The notes beneath the pieces were generated by a model. It ran no database searches, was not told where the DNA came from, and was given only the letters and a program-made list of their open reading frames with translations. DNA of 64,000 nt from Streptomyces lomondensis (lineage in GTDB: Bacteria; Actinomycetota; Actinomycetes; Streptomycetales; Streptomycetaceae), in contig NZ_BMWC01000001.1 in assembly GCF_014651035.1 (NCBI RefSeq), positions 62,001-126,000 on the forward strand, written 5' to 3'. Of this stretch, positions 34,986-43,408 are shown piece after piece. Both the position numbers and the translations under genes were made by a program. How positions within the stretch are numbered: the first letter of the stretch is position 1; every line of letters starts with the position of its first letter.

Positions 34986-36419
34986 ATGGCAACGGCGCCC
35001 AGCGTCTCCTACTCGATGACGGTCCGGCTGGAGGTGCCCGCGAGCGGAACCGCCGTCTCGCAGCTCACCACCGCCGTGGAGTCCTCCGGAGGCTCGGTGA
35101 CCGGCCTCGACGTCACGGCATCCGGTCACGAGAAGCTCCGTATCGACGTCACCATCGCGGCGACGTCGACCGCGCACGCGGACGAGATCGTCGAGAAGCT
35201 CCGCGGCATCGAGGGCGTCACGCTGGGCAAGGTCTCGGACCGGACCTTCCTCATGCACCTCGGCGGCAAGATCGAGATGGCGTCGAAGCACCCCATCCGC
35301 AACCGTGACGACCTGTCCATGGTCTACACGCCCGGCGTGGCCCGCGTCTGCATGGCGATCGCCGAGAACCCCGAGGACGCCCGCCGCCTCACCATCAAGC
35401 GCAACTCCGTTGCGGTCGTGACGGACGGCTCCGCCGTGCTCGGCCTGGGCAACATCGGCCCGAAGGCCGCGCTGCCCGTCATGGAGGGCAAGGCGGCCCT
35501 CTTCAAGCGGTTCGCCGGCATCGACGCCTGGCCGATCTGCCTCGACACCCAGGACACCGACGCGATCGTCGAGATCGTCAAGGCGATCGCCCCGGGCTTC
35601 GCGGGCATCAACCTGGAGGACATCTCCGCCCCCCGCTGCTTCGAGATCGAGGCCCGGCTGCGCGAGGCCCTCGACATCCCCGTCTTCCACGACGACCAGC
35701 ACGGCACCGCGATCGTCGTCCTCGCCGCGCTCACGAACGCACTTCGCGTCGCGGGCAAGGCGATCGAGAACATCCGGGTCGTCATGTCCGGCGCCGGCGC
35801 GGCCGGTACGGCCATCCTGAAGCTGCTGATCGCCGCGGGCGTCAAGAACGCCGTCGTCGCCGACATCCACGGCGTCGTGCACGCCGGCCGCGAGGACCTG
35901 GTGGACGCCGCCCCGGACTCGGCGCTGCGCTGGATCGCCGACAACACCAACCCCGAGGGCCTCACCGGCACGCTCAAGGAGGCCGTGCGCGGCGCCGACG
36001 TCTTCATCGGCGTCTCGGCCCCGAACGTCCTCGACGGCGACGACGTGGCCGCCATGGCCGACGAGGCCATCGTGTTCGCGCTTGCGAACCCCGACCCCGA
36101 GGTCGACCCGGCGATCGCGCGCCAGACCGCGGCCGTCGTCGCCACGGGCCGTTCCGACTTCCCGAACCAGATCAACAACGTGCTGGTCTTCCCGGGCGTC
36201 TTCCGCGGCCTGCTGGACGCGCAGTCGCGCACGGTCAACACCGAGATGATGCTGGCCGCCGCGAAGGCCCTCGCGGACGTGGTGACCGAGGACGAGCTGA
36301 ACCCGAACTACATCATCCCGAGCGTCTTCAACGACAAGGTCGCCGGCGCGGTCGCCGGGGCCGTGCGGGAGGCCGCCAAGGCGGTGGGGGCGGCCGCGAG
36401 CAGCCCGTCCGTCGTCTGA
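34986..36419 (+). CDS. NAD(P)-dependent malic enzyme with ACT domain
   Basis: A 477-residue malic enzyme that oxidatively decarboxylates malate to pyruvate. The first ~85 residues are an ACT-type ligand-binding domain (TVRLEVPASGTAVSQL, LGKVSDRTFLMHLGGK), the rest the malic domains: catalytic Tyr in YTPGVARVC, catalytic Lys in VMEGKAALFK, metal ligands in LEDISAPRCFEIE and HDDQHGTA, and a Rossmann loop GAGAAGTA. The ACT domain suggests allosteric control by an amino acid or another metabolite. The S. coelicolor homologue prefers NAD (recalled). ATG 34986 has AGAGGAAG upstream. Confidence 0.92.
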   Translation: MATAPSVSYSMTVRLEVPASGTAVSQLTTAVESSGGSVTGLDVTASGHEKLRIDVTIAATSTAHADEIVEKLRGIEGVTLGKVSDRTFLMHLGGKIEMASKHPIRNRDDLSMVYTPGVARVCMAIAENPEDARRLTIKRNSVAVVTDGSAVLGLGNIGPKAALPVMEGKAALFKRFAGIDAWPICLDTQDTDAIVEIVKAIAPGFAGINLEDISAPRCFEIEARLREALDIPVFHDDQHGTAIVVLAALTNALRVAGKAIENIRVVMSGAGAAGTAILKLLIAAGVKNAVVADIHGVVHAGREDLVDAAPDSALRWIADNTNPEGLTGTLKEAVRGADVFIGVSAPNVLDGDDVAAMADEAIVFALANPDPEVDPAIARQTAAVVATGRSDFPNQINNVLVFPGVFRGLLDAQSRTVNTEMMLAAAKALADVVTEDELNPNYIIPSVFNDKVAGAVAGAVREAAKAVGAAASSPSVV

Positions 36420-36448
36420 GGCGAGGCCGTTCGGGCCGCGGTTCCGGG

Positions 36449-36472
36449 GTCCGGGGGCGGCAGCCCCCGGAC
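36449..36472 (+). terminator. Hairpin after malic enzyme gene
   Basis: GTCCGGGGGC (36449-36458) and GCCCCCGGAC (36463-36472) pair exactly around the loop GGCA. No U tract. Confidence 0.65.
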
Positions 36473-36761
36473 TGTGAGCATCCCCACGGCATCCTGAAAC
36501 CGGCGCGTCGGAGAACACCTGTCAGCAGCGGCGCTCTATCGTGTCGGCCAGGCTCAGGCCCTCTTTTCGTGTGACTCCCCAAGGGTGTTCCCACGACTCC
36601 TGCGGGTGCCGGATTGGCTTTCCCGCCGCAGGTAGAGGCAGGATGCGTCCCTGGGCGCGAGGGTCTGACGACGGACCCGGGTCCGGGGACTCATGGAGGA
36701 CCCTGGCAGCATCGGCTTCGATCTGACGCCTCAACGGCAAGATGAACACGGGAGTAACAAC
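36473..36761 (+). promoter_or_regulatory. Long leader/promoter region of hupA
   Basis: About 290 bases without a gene. The low-GC point GCCCTCTTTTCGTGTGACTC near 36558-36577 is the best promoter neighbourhood, but no clear -35/-10 pair could be fixed. The ribosome site GGGAG lies at 36750-36754. No long inverted repeat seen. A highly expressed gene such as hupA commonly has such a leader. Confidence 0.35.
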
Positions 36762-37043
36762 ATGAACCGCAGTGAGCTGGTGGCCGCGCTGGCCGACCGC
36801 GCCGAGGTGACCCGCAAGGACGCCGACGCCGTGCTGGCCGCGTTCGCCGACGTCGTCGGCGACATCGTCTCCAAGGGCGACGAGAAGGTCACCATCCCCG
36901 GCTTCCTGACCTTCGAGCGCACCCACCGTGCCGCTCGCACCGCCCGCAACCCGCAGACCGGCGAGCCGATCCAGATCCCGGCCGGCTACAGCGTGAAGGT
37001 CTCCGCGGGCTCGAAGCTCAAGGAAGCCGCGAAGGGCAAGTAA
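36762..37043 (+). CDS. hupA: Nucleoid protein HU (HupA)
   Basis: A 93-residue histone-like HU protein that bends and compacts DNA as a dimer. It has the full family pattern: NRSELVAALADRAEVTRKDA, the GFLTFERTHRAARTARNPQTG arm region with the DNA-intercalating Pro in RNPQTG, and KVSAGSKLKEA at the end. It lacks the Lys/Ala-rich tail of the second Streptomyces HU (HupS), so it is the HupA type. ATG 36762 follows GGGAG. A 19-bp hairpin ends it. Confidence 0.96.
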   Translation: MNRSELVAALADRAEVTRKDADAVLAAFADVVGDIVSKGDEKVTIPGFLTFERTHRAARTARNPQTGEPIQIPAGYSVKVSAGSKLKEAAKGK

Positions 37044-37089
37044 CCCTGTCGTCCGTACGCCGGCGGTGTACGAACCACAGTGAGTGACA

Positions 37090-37131
37090 TCAAAGGGGCG
37101 GCCACCCGAAACCGGGTGGCCGCCCCTTTGA
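37090..37131. terminator. Perfect 19-bp hairpin between hupA and murA
   Basis: The arms 37090-37108 and 37113-37131 are exact complements (TCAAAGGGGCGGCCACCCG) with loop AAAC, further extended by GTGAC and GTCAC outside. On the plus strand the right arm ends CCCCTTTGA. It serves both convergent genes. Confidence 0.88.
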
Positions 37132-37145
37132 CGTCACTGCGCGTG

Positions 37146-38486
37146 CTACCCGAGCGCCTTGCCCGGCAGCTCCACCTTCGCGCCCAGTTCCACGAGCTTC
37201 TCCATGAAGTTCTCGTAGCCGCGGTTGATGAGGCCGATGCCGTGGACGCGGGACGTGCCCTGGGCCGCCAGGGCCGCGATGAGGTACGAGAAGCCGCCGC
37301 GGAGGTCGGGGATGACCAGATCGGCGCCCTGGAGCTTGGTCGGGCCCGAGACGACGGCCGAGTGGAGGAAGTTGCGCTGGCCGAAGCGGCAGTCCGAGCC
37401 GCCCAGGCACTCGCGGTAGAGCTGGATGTGCGCGCCCATCTGGTTCAGCGCGGACGTGAAGCCGAGGCGGGACTCGTACACCGTCTCGTGGATGATGGAC
37501 AGGCCCGTGGCCTGGGTGAGGGCCACCACCAGCGGCTGCTGCCAGTCGGTCTGGAAGCCGGGGTGGACGTCCGTCTCCAGCGCGATGGACTTCAGCTGGC
37601 CGCCGGGGTGCCAGAAGCGGATGCCCTCGTCGTCGATCTCGAAGGCACCGCCCACCTTCCGGTAGGTGTTCAGGAACGTCATCATCGAGCGCTGCTGCGC
37701 CCCGCGGACGCGGATGTCGCCCTCGGTCGCCAGCGCCGCCGACGCCCAGGACGCGGCCTCCAGCCGGTCCGGCAGGGCGCGGTGGTTGTAGCCGCCGAGC
37801 TGGTCCACACCCGTGACCCGGATCGTCCGGTCGGTGTCCATCGCGATGATCGCGCCCATCTTCTGCAGGACGCAGATCAGGTCTTCGATCTCCGGCTCGA
37901 CGGCCGCGTTGGACAGCTCGGTGACGCCCTCCGCGAGGACGGCCGTCAGCAGCACCTGCTCGGTCGCGCCGACCGACGGGTAGGGCAGCCGGATCTTCGT
38001 GCCGCGCAGCCGCCGCGGCGCCTCCAGGTACTGGCCGTCCGCCCGCTTCTCGATCTTCGCGCCGAACTGCCGCAGCACCTCGAAGTGGAAGTCGATGGGC
38101 CGGCCGCCGATGTCGCAGCCGCCGAGGCCGGGGATGAAGGCGTGGCCGAGACGGTGCAGCAGCGGCCCGCAGAACAGGATCGGGATACGGCTGGAACCGG
38201 CGTGGGCATCGATGTCGGCGACGTTCGCGCTCTCCACGCGCGTCGGGTCCATCACGAGTTCGCCGGGCTCGTCACCCGGACGGACCGTCACACCGTGCAG
38301 CTGGAGCAGACCCCGTACGACCCGGACGTCGCGGATGTCCGGAACATTGCGCAGCCGGCTCGGAGCGCTGCCCAGCAGCGCTGCCACCATGGCCTTCGGT
38401 ACGAGGTTCTTCGCACCGCGGACACGGATCTCGCCCTCCAGCGGGGTTCCGCCGTGGACAAGCAGGACATCGTCGTTGACGGTCAT
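37146..38486 (-). CDS. murA: UDP-N-acetylglucosamine 1-carboxyvinyltransferase MurA
   Basis: A 446-residue enzyme for the first committed step of peptidoglycan synthesis, transfer of enolpyruvyl from PEP to UDP-GlcNAc. The two-lobed EPSP-synthase-like fold is intact. The reactive Cys is near 124 in LGGCDIGGRPID, so the enzyme should be fosfomycin-sensitive, unlike the Asp-type variants of some actinobacteria. KNLVPKA near 25 holds the substrate-binding Lys-Asn. The start is ATG 38486; the upstream ribosome site is weak. It is divergent from the AlgH gene. Confidence 0.95.
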   Translation of the reverse strand: MTVNDDVLLVHGGTPLEGEIRVRGAKNLVPKAMVAALLGSAPSRLRNVPDIRDVRVVRGLLQLHGVTVRPGDEPGELVMDPTRVESANVADIDAHAGSSRIPILFCGPLLHRLGHAFIPGLGGCDIGGRPIDFHFEVLRQFGAKIEKRADGQYLEAPRRLRGTKIRLPYPSVGATEQVLLTAVLAEGVTELSNAAVEPEIEDLICVLQKMGAIIAMDTDRTIRVTGVDQLGGYNHRALPDRLEAASWASAALATEGDIRVRGAQQRSMMTFLNTYRKVGGAFEIDDEGIRFWHPGGQLKSIALETDVHPGFQTDWQQPLVVALTQATGLSIIHETVYESRLGFTSALNQMGAHIQLYRECLGGSDCRFGQRNFLHSAVVSGPTKLQGADLVIPDLRGGFSYLIAALAAQGTSRVHGIGLINRGYENFMEKLVELGAKVELPGKALG

Positions 38487-38729
38487 GAATCTCGCGTTCC
38501 GTGGAGTCGGGCAGGGGCCAGGAGGGAAAGGGTAATCGCCCTCCACCCCCCTTCTGTAAGCCTGAGTCAGACCCAGCCACGTCATAGCTCTGTCACAACA
38601 CGAACCGTTCCGTGCCGGGCACATGGGGTCACGGTCACATCCGTGCGCGTGGGACGCATCAGTGCGCCCTGAGCTGCGTTCACTCCGGTCCCCGCATTGC
38701 CTCCCCACACGGAGGGAAGATGCGGGATC

Positions 38730-39311
38730 ATGTCTGGCATGACCGAGGTGTCCTCGCTCACAGGGCGGTTGCTCGTGGCCACGCCCGCCCTGGCGGACCC
38801 CAACTTCGACCGCGCGGTGGTGCTGCTCCTCGACCACGACGAGGAGGGCTCCCTCGGTGTCGTCCTCAACCGCCCCACCCCGGTGGGCGTGGGGGACATC
38901 CTGGAGGGCTGGGGGGACCTCGCCGGCGAGCCCGGCGTCGTGTTCCAGGGCGGCCCGGTGTCGCTGGACTCGGCCCTCGGGGTCGCCGTCGTCCCCGGCG
39001 GCGCGTCCGGCGAGGCGGCGCCGCTGGGCTGGCGCCGGGTGCACGGCGCGATCGGACTGGTCGACCTGGAGGCCCCGCCGGAGCTGCTGGCCTCCGCCCT
39101 CGGCTCCCTGCGGATCTTCGCCGGATACGCCGGCTGGGGCCCGGGCCAGCTGGAGGACGAGCTGGTGGACGGCGCCTGGTACGTCGTCGAGTCGGAGCCC
39201 GGCGACGTCTCGTCCCCGTCCCCGGAGCGGCTGTGGCGCGAGGTCCTGCGGCGCCAGCGCAACGAGCTGGCGATGGTGGCGACGTATCCGGACGACCCTT
39301 CGCTCAACTGA
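38730..39311 (+). CDS. YqgE/AlgH family protein (UPF0301)
   Basis: A 193-residue protein of the YqgE/AlgH family: SSLTGRLLVATPALADPNFDRAVVLLLDH (in parts), GVVLNRP, QGGPV and FAGYAGWGPGQLE are hallmark motifs. The molecular role of the family is not settled. I chose ATG 38730, with GGAGGGAAG at 38711-38719; ATG 38739 (TEVSSLTG) is the other option. Its stop shares a base with ATG 39311 of the following frame, so the next gene may be co-translated. Confidence 0.88.
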   Translation: MSGMTEVSSLTGRLLVATPALADPNFDRAVVLLLDHDEEGSLGVVLNRPTPVGVGDILEGWGDLAGEPGVVFQGGPVSLDSALGVAVVPGGASGEAAPLGWRRVHGAIGLVDLEAPPELLASALGSLRIFAGYAGWGPGQLEDELVDGAWYVVESEPGDVSSPSPERLWREVLRRQRNELAMVATYPDDPSLN

Positions 39312-39340
39312 TGTCTGTGACCTTCAGTACCCTTGGGCCT

Positions 39341-39622
39341 ATGAGCACTCTCGAGCCCGAGCGCGGGACTGGTACGGGGACCCTCGTAGAGCCGACGCCG
39401 CAGACCTCCCACGGTGACGGTGACCACGAGCGCTTCGCCCACTACGTCCAGAAGGACAAGATCATGGCGAGCGCCCTCGACGGCACCCCCGTCGTGGCGC
39501 TGTGCGGCAAGGTCTGGGTGCCGGGCCGCGACCCGAAGAAGTACCCCGTGTGCCCCATGTGCAAGGAGATCTACGAGTCCATGGGCGCCGGCGACGACGG
39601 CAAGGGCAAGGGCGACAAGTAG
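39341..39622 (+). CDS. DUF3039 protein with CxxC pair
   Basis: A 93-residue protein of the actinobacterial DUF3039 family: HERFAHYVQKDKI, GTPVVALCGKVWVPGRDP, KKYPVCPMCKEIYE. The Cys residues (C, CxxC) suggest metal binding. The start ATG 39341 (STLEPERG) has TACCCT at 39328-39333 seven bases in front and no ribosome site, fitting a leaderless mRNA; ATG 39311, which overlaps the AlgH stop, would add ten residues. The tail is Gly/Lys-rich. Function unknown. Confidence 0.85.
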   Translation: MSTLEPERGTGTGTLVEPTPQTSHGDGDHERFAHYVQKDKIMASALDGTPVVALCGKVWVPGRDPKKYPVCPMCKEIYESMGAGDDGKGKGDK

Positions 39623-39640
39623 TCCCGACCCGCGCGGCGT

Positions 39641-39681
39641 AAAGCCTCCAGGGTGCGTTTTGCGCGCCCTGGGGGCTTTTG
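39641..39681 (+). terminator. Terminator after the DUF3039 gene
   Basis: AAAGCCTCCAGGGTGCG (39641-39657) pairs with CGCGCCCTGGGGGCTTTT (39663-39680) apart from two mismatches or wobbles. It ends in TTTT. Confidence 0.85.
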
Positions 39682-39722
39682 TGCTGTCCGGGCGTTGCAG
39701 GGGGTGCGTCTGCCGGTCACAG

Positions 39723-39738
39723 AGTGGTTGAGACCTCT
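39723..39738. promoter_or_regulatory. DasR-like operator (dre) upstream of the sugar ABC operon
   Basis: AGTGGTTGAGACCTCT matches the DasR consensus A(G/C)TGGTCTAGACCA(G/C)T at 13 of 16 positions. It lies 96 bases before the binding-protein gene of an operon that ends with a hexosaminidase, which is the kind of gene DasR controls (recalled). Confidence 0.55.
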
Positions 39739-39770
39739 TGTGGGGCTGTTCATGCAGTCCCTAGCCTCCG

Positions 39771-39816
39771 GAGTGTTGTGCACAGCGAAACATTCATTGC
39801 GCATGTTGCAACACTC
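39771..39816. repeat. Spaced inverted repeat before the binding-protein gene
   Basis: GAGTGTTG (39771-39778) and CAACACTC (39809-39816) are exact complements around a 30-base A/T-richer core that probably holds the promoter. The right arm is just before GGAGGAG (39821-39827), the ribosome site. Confidence 0.5.
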
Positions 39817-39833
39817 CCTCGGAGGAGCACTCC

Positions 39834-41132
39834 ATGAAGCTGTCCGTCCGATGTGCCGGCCTCACCGCCCTCGCCGCCCTCCTGGCCACCGCCTGCGCGC
39901 CCCAGACCTCCTCGAACTCCTCCTCCGGCAAGGACGAGCAGACCGGCACGCTGCGCGTGTGGCTCTTCCAGGAGGTCGGCAACGCTCCCAAGGAGAAGGT
40001 CGTCGACTCGGTCGTCGCCGCCTTCGAGAAGGCCCACGAGGGCACCGAGGTCGACGTCGAGTACATCCCCGTCGACACCCGCGCCCAGCGCGTCAAGGCC
40101 GCCTTCAACGACCCCGCCTCCGCTCCCGACGTCATGGAGTACGGCAACACCGACACGGCCGGCTATGTGAAGGACGGCGGACTCCTCGACGTCACCGAGG
40201 AGTTCGGCGACTGGAGCGAGGCGAAGGACACCGACCCGACCGCGAAGCAGTCGGTGACGGTCGACGGCAAGGTCTACGGCGCCCCCTTCTACGTCGGCGT
40301 CCGCGCGCTGTACTACCGCACGGACGTGTTCGGGGAACTCGGCCTGTCCGTCCCGAAGACGATGGACGAACTGGCCTCCACCGCCCGGAAGATACGTGCC
40401 GCGAAGCCCGAGCTCTACGGGCTCGTCGTCGGCGGCGCCTACACCTACGGCGCGATGCCGTTCGTCTGGGCCAACGGCGGTGAACTCGCCAGCGGCAAGG
40501 GCGGGTCGTACGCCTCCGGCATCGACAGCCCGGAGGCCCGCAAGGGCATCGAGGCGTACACGTCCCTCTTCGGTGACGACAACTGCCCGGCCGCCAAGTG
40601 CGCGGGGATGGGCGGCAACGACACGATCTCCGCGTTCGCCGCGGGGAAGGCGGGCATGGCGATCGGCGGCGACTTCAGCCACACCGCCGTCGAGGCCGGG
40701 AAGGTCAAGGGCAAGTACGCCGTCGTCCCGCTGCCGGGGGTGAAGCCCGGCTCGATCGCACCCGCCTTCGCGGGCGGCAACAACATCGGCGTCCTGAAGA
40801 GCACGTCCCACCGCACGCTCGCCGTCGACCTGATGGAACAGCTCGCCTCGAAGAAGACGCAGACCGAACTCTTCGACGCGATGGGCTTCCTGCCGACCTT
40901 CACGGACGTCCGCCGGCAGGTCGCGCAGGAGGAGCCGTTCGTGAAGCCCTTCGTGCAGACCCTCTCGGCCGGCACCAAGTTCGTCCCCGCGTCCCCGGCG
41001 TGGGCCCAGATCGACTCCCAGCTCGTCCTGCCGACCATGTTCCAGGAGGTCATCAGCGGCAAGAAGGGCGTCGCCCAGGCCTCCGAGGACGCCGCGCAGA
41101 AGATGAACACCGCGTTCGGCTCCGCGGGGTGA
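39834..41132 (+). CDS. Sugar ABC transporter, lipoprotein binding protein
   Basis: A 432-residue extracellular solute-binding protein (family 1, CUT1 type). Lipobox LATAC gives a lipid-anchored Cys near 21, followed by a Ser/Gln/Gly linker. The mature domain has YGAPFYVGVRALYYRTD and GKAGMAIGGDFS, typical of oligosaccharide binders. Ribosome site GGAGGAG is strong. It is the first gene of an operon with two permeases and a GH20 hexosaminidase, so GlcNAc oligomers are a likely ligand (inference). There is no ATPase gene; CUT1 systems in Streptomyces use the shared MsiK ATPase (recalled). Confidence 0.9.
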   Translation: MKLSVRCAGLTALAALLATACAPQTSSNSSSGKDEQTGTLRVWLFQEVGNAPKEKVVDSVVAAFEKAHEGTEVDVEYIPVDTRAQRVKAAFNDPASAPDVMEYGNTDTAGYVKDGGLLDVTEEFGDWSEAKDTDPTAKQSVTVDGKVYGAPFYVGVRALYYRTDVFGELGLSVPKTMDELASTARKIRAAKPELYGLVVGGAYTYGAMPFVWANGGELASGKGGSYASGIDSPEARKGIEAYTSLFGDDNCPAAKCAGMGGNDTISAFAAGKAGMAIGGDFSHTAVEAGKVKGKYAVVPLPGVKPGSIAPAFAGGNNIGVLKSTSHRTLAVDLMEQLASKKTQTELFDAMGFLPTFTDVRRQVAQEEPFVKPFVQTLSAGTKFVPASPAWAQIDSQLVLPTMFQEVISGKKGVAQASEDAAQKMNTAFGSAG

Positions 41133-41137
41133 GCGGG

Positions 41138-42565
41138 ATGGACGACCGTACGGAACCGGTGGCGGCCGACTCGGCCGACGCCGACCCGGCGGGCACCGAC
41201 GCCACTGTGACCGAGACGGCCGGAGCCGCCGCGGCCGGAGCCGCCGCGGCCGGGGGCGAGCCGGCCGGGCGGGCGGGTCCGGTTCGGCCGGGGGCCGGCC
41301 AGGCCGGGAGTGGGGCGGTGGATTCGGCCGGGAGTGGGCCTGGGGCGGGAGCCGGTCCGGTGGGCCGCGAGGAGGTGGGCCGCCCGGGAGCCGTCCCGGC
41401 CGGAGGCGCGCGCGGCGTGGTCCCCGGTCGCTCCGCGGCGCCTCCGGTGGCCGTCGCCGCACCGCTCGAGGCGCCCGCCGGACCACGGCCGGGGTGCTCT
41501 GCGGAGCCTGCTGGACCACGGCCGGGGTGCTCTGCGGAGCCTGCTGGACCAGCGCCGGGGCGCTCTGCGGCGGCCGCCGCCGGCGGATCCGTCGAGCCCC
41601 GCGCCGCGCGGCGCGGTGGTCCGGCGGTGCGGCCGGCGGCCCGCGGGTCGCGCGGGGCGCGCCGGAGTCCGACCCGCACGTCCCCGCTCGTATCGGGCGG
41701 CTGGACGCCCTGGCTCTACCTCGCCCCCGCGCTCGTCGTGCTCGGGGGACTGCTCGTCTACCCGATCTACCAGCTCGGTCTGATCTCCTTCTTCCGGTAC
41801 ACGCAGGCACAGGTCAGCGGCGGGGAGCCGACGACCTTCGAGGGGTTCGGGAACTACGCCGAGCTGTTCGGGGACCCGCGGTTCTGGCAAGTGCTGCTCG
41901 CCACCGTGCTGTTCGCGGCGGCCTGCGTCGTCTCCACGCTCGCGGTCGGATGCGCCCTGGCCGTACTGCTCACCCGCGTACGGGCGGTACCGCGGCTCGC
42001 TCTGATGCTGGCCGCGATGGGCGCGTGGGCGACCCCGGCCGTGACCGGCTCCACGGTCTGGCTGTTCCTCTTCGACCCGGACTTCGGCCCGGTGAACCGG
42101 ATCCTCGGCATCGGCGACCATTCGTGGACGTACGGCCGTCTCAGCGCCTTCTTCCTCGTCCTGCTCGAAGTGGTGTGGTGCTCCTTCCCGTTCGTGATGG
42201 TGACCGTCTACGCGGGTATCCGCGCCGTCCCGGCCGAGGTGCTGGAGGCCGCCTCCCTCGACGGCGCCTCGCAGTGGCGCATCTGGCGCTCCGTCCTCGC
42301 CCCGATACTCCGGCCGATCCTGGTCGTCGTCACCATCCAGTCGGTCATCTGGGACTTCAAGGTCTTCACCCAGATCTACGTCATGACGAACGGCGGCGGC
42401 ATCGCCGGCCAGAACCTGGTCCTGAACGTCTACGCCTACCAGCAGGCCTTCGCGTCCTCGCAGTACAGCCTCGGCTCGGCGATCGGCGTCGTGATGCTGC
42501 TGATCCTGCTCGCCGTCACGCTGGTGTACCTGCGGCTGCTGCGGCGGCAGGGGGAGGAACTGTGA
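41138..42565 (+). CDS. Sugar ABC permease (MalF type) with long low-complexity N-terminus
   Basis: A 475-residue permease. Residues about 190-470 are a normal CUT1 MalF-like domain with six helices and the EAA loop (EAASLDGASQWRIWRSVLAP) that docks the ATPase. In front lie ~185 residues rich in Ala/Gly/Pro/Arg, including an 11-residue repeat from 33-bp DNA units. This is unusual for the family (~300 residues). I chose ATG 41138, six bases after the binding-protein stop; GTG 41129 overlaps that stop. A shorter real protein starting inside the extension cannot be excluded, but no better start with a ribosome site is evident. Confidence 0.82.
   Translation: MDDRTEPVAADSADADPAGTDATVTETAGAAAAGAAAAGGEPAGRAGPVRPGAGQAGSGAVDSAGSGPGAGAGPVGREEVGRPGAVPAGGARGVVPGRSAAPPVAVAAPLEAPAGPRPGCSAEPAGPRPGCSAEPAGPAPGRSAAAAAGGSVEPRAARRGGPAVRPAARGSRGARRSPTRTSPLVSGGWTPWLYLAPALVVLGGLLVYPIYQLGLISFFRYTQAQVSGGEPTTFEGFGNYAELFGDPRFWQVLLATVLFAAACVVSTLAVGCALAVLLTRVRAVPRLALMLAAMGAWATPAVTGSTVWLFLFDPDFGPVNRILGIGDHSWTYGRLSAFFLVLLEVVWCSFPFVMVTVYAGIRAVPAEVLEAASLDGASQWRIWRSVLAPILRPILVVVTIQSVIWDFKVFTQIYVMTNGGGIAGQNLVLNVYAYQQAFASSQYSLGSAIGVVMLLILLAVTLVYLRLLRRQGEEL
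41480..41545 (+). repeat. Exact 33-bp tandem duplication in the permease gene
   Basis: Two identical units (41480-41512 and 41513-41545) start GGACCACGGCCGGGGTGCTC; a degenerate third continues to about 41570. Each encodes 11 residues (GPRPGCSAEPA). Exact identity suggests a recent duplication. Confidence 0.9.
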
Positions 42566-43407
42566 ATCTGCCACGCGCCCGTGTGCGCCGCCCGGGCCGG
42601 CCGGCCGCCGAGGCCTCGGCCCTGCTGATCGCGGTCGTCGTCGCCTTTCCCCTGTACTGGATGGTGCTCAGCGCCTTCAAACCGGCCGGGGAGATCGAGT
42701 CGAGCGAGCCCAGGCCGTGGACTCTCGCACCGTCCCTGGATTCCTTCCAACGCGTCTTCGGACAGCAGGAATTCGGCCGCTACTTCCTCAACAGCCTTGT
42801 CGTCGCGGGCAGTGTGGTGATCGCCTCCGCGCTGATCGCGTTTCTCGCCGCGACCGCCGTGACACGATTCCGCTTCCGCCTCCGGACCACCCTGTTGATC
42901 ATGTTTCTGGTGGCCCAGATGGTGCCCGTGGAAGCCCTCACGATCCCCCTCTTCTTCCTCATGCGGGACGCCGGTCAGCTGAACACGCTGGGCTCGCTGA
43001 TCCTGCCCCACATCGCCTTCTCGCTGCCCTTCGCGATCTGGATGCTGAGGGGGTTCGTGAAAGCCGTTCCGGAGGCGCTGGAGGAGGCCGCGTACATCGA
43101 CGGGGCGAGCCGGGCGCGATTCCTCTGGCAGATCCTTTTCCCGCTCGTCCTGCCGGGCCTCGTGGCCACCAGCGTGTTTTCCTTCATCTCCGCCTGGAAC
43201 GACTTCCTGTTCGCCAAGTCGTTCATCATCAGTGACACCTCCCAGTCCACGCTGCCCATGGCGCTGCTGGTCTTCTACAAGCCCGACGACCCGGACTGGG
43301 GCGGGGTGATGGCGGCGTCGACGGTGATGACGATCCCGGTGCTGATCTTCTTCGTACTCGTGCAGCGACGGCTGGTGTCGGGGCTGGGCGGGGCGGTAAA
43401 GGACTGA
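42562..43407 (+). CDS. Sugar ABC permease (MalG type)
   Basis: A 281-residue second permease with six helices and the EAA loop EEAAYIDGASRARFLWQILF near 180-200. Its GTG start overlaps the stop of the first permease (GTGA at 42562-42565). The DNA is a little less GC-biased in places (for example 42720-42960) than its neighbours, but codon use is normal. It pairs with the MalF-type protein to form the membrane channel. Confidence 0.92.
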   Translation: MNLPRARVRRPGRPAAEASALLIAVVVAFPLYWMVLSAFKPAGEIESSEPRPWTLAPSLDSFQRVFGQQEFGRYFLNSLVVAGSVVIASALIAFLAATAVTRFRFRLRTTLLIMFLVAQMVPVEALTIPLFFLMRDAGQLNTLGSLILPHIAFSLPFAIWMLRGFVKAVPEALEEAAYIDGASRARFLWQILFPLVLPGLVATSVFSFISAWNDFLFAKSFIISDTSQSTLPMALLVFYKPDDPDWGGVMAASTVMTIPVLIFFVLVQRRLVSGLGGAVKD

Positions 43408-43408
43408 C

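Noticed and set aside
41053..41679. Antisense frame over the permease extension
   Set aside because: No start signal, no family, and the plus strand frame is coupled to the ABC operon.
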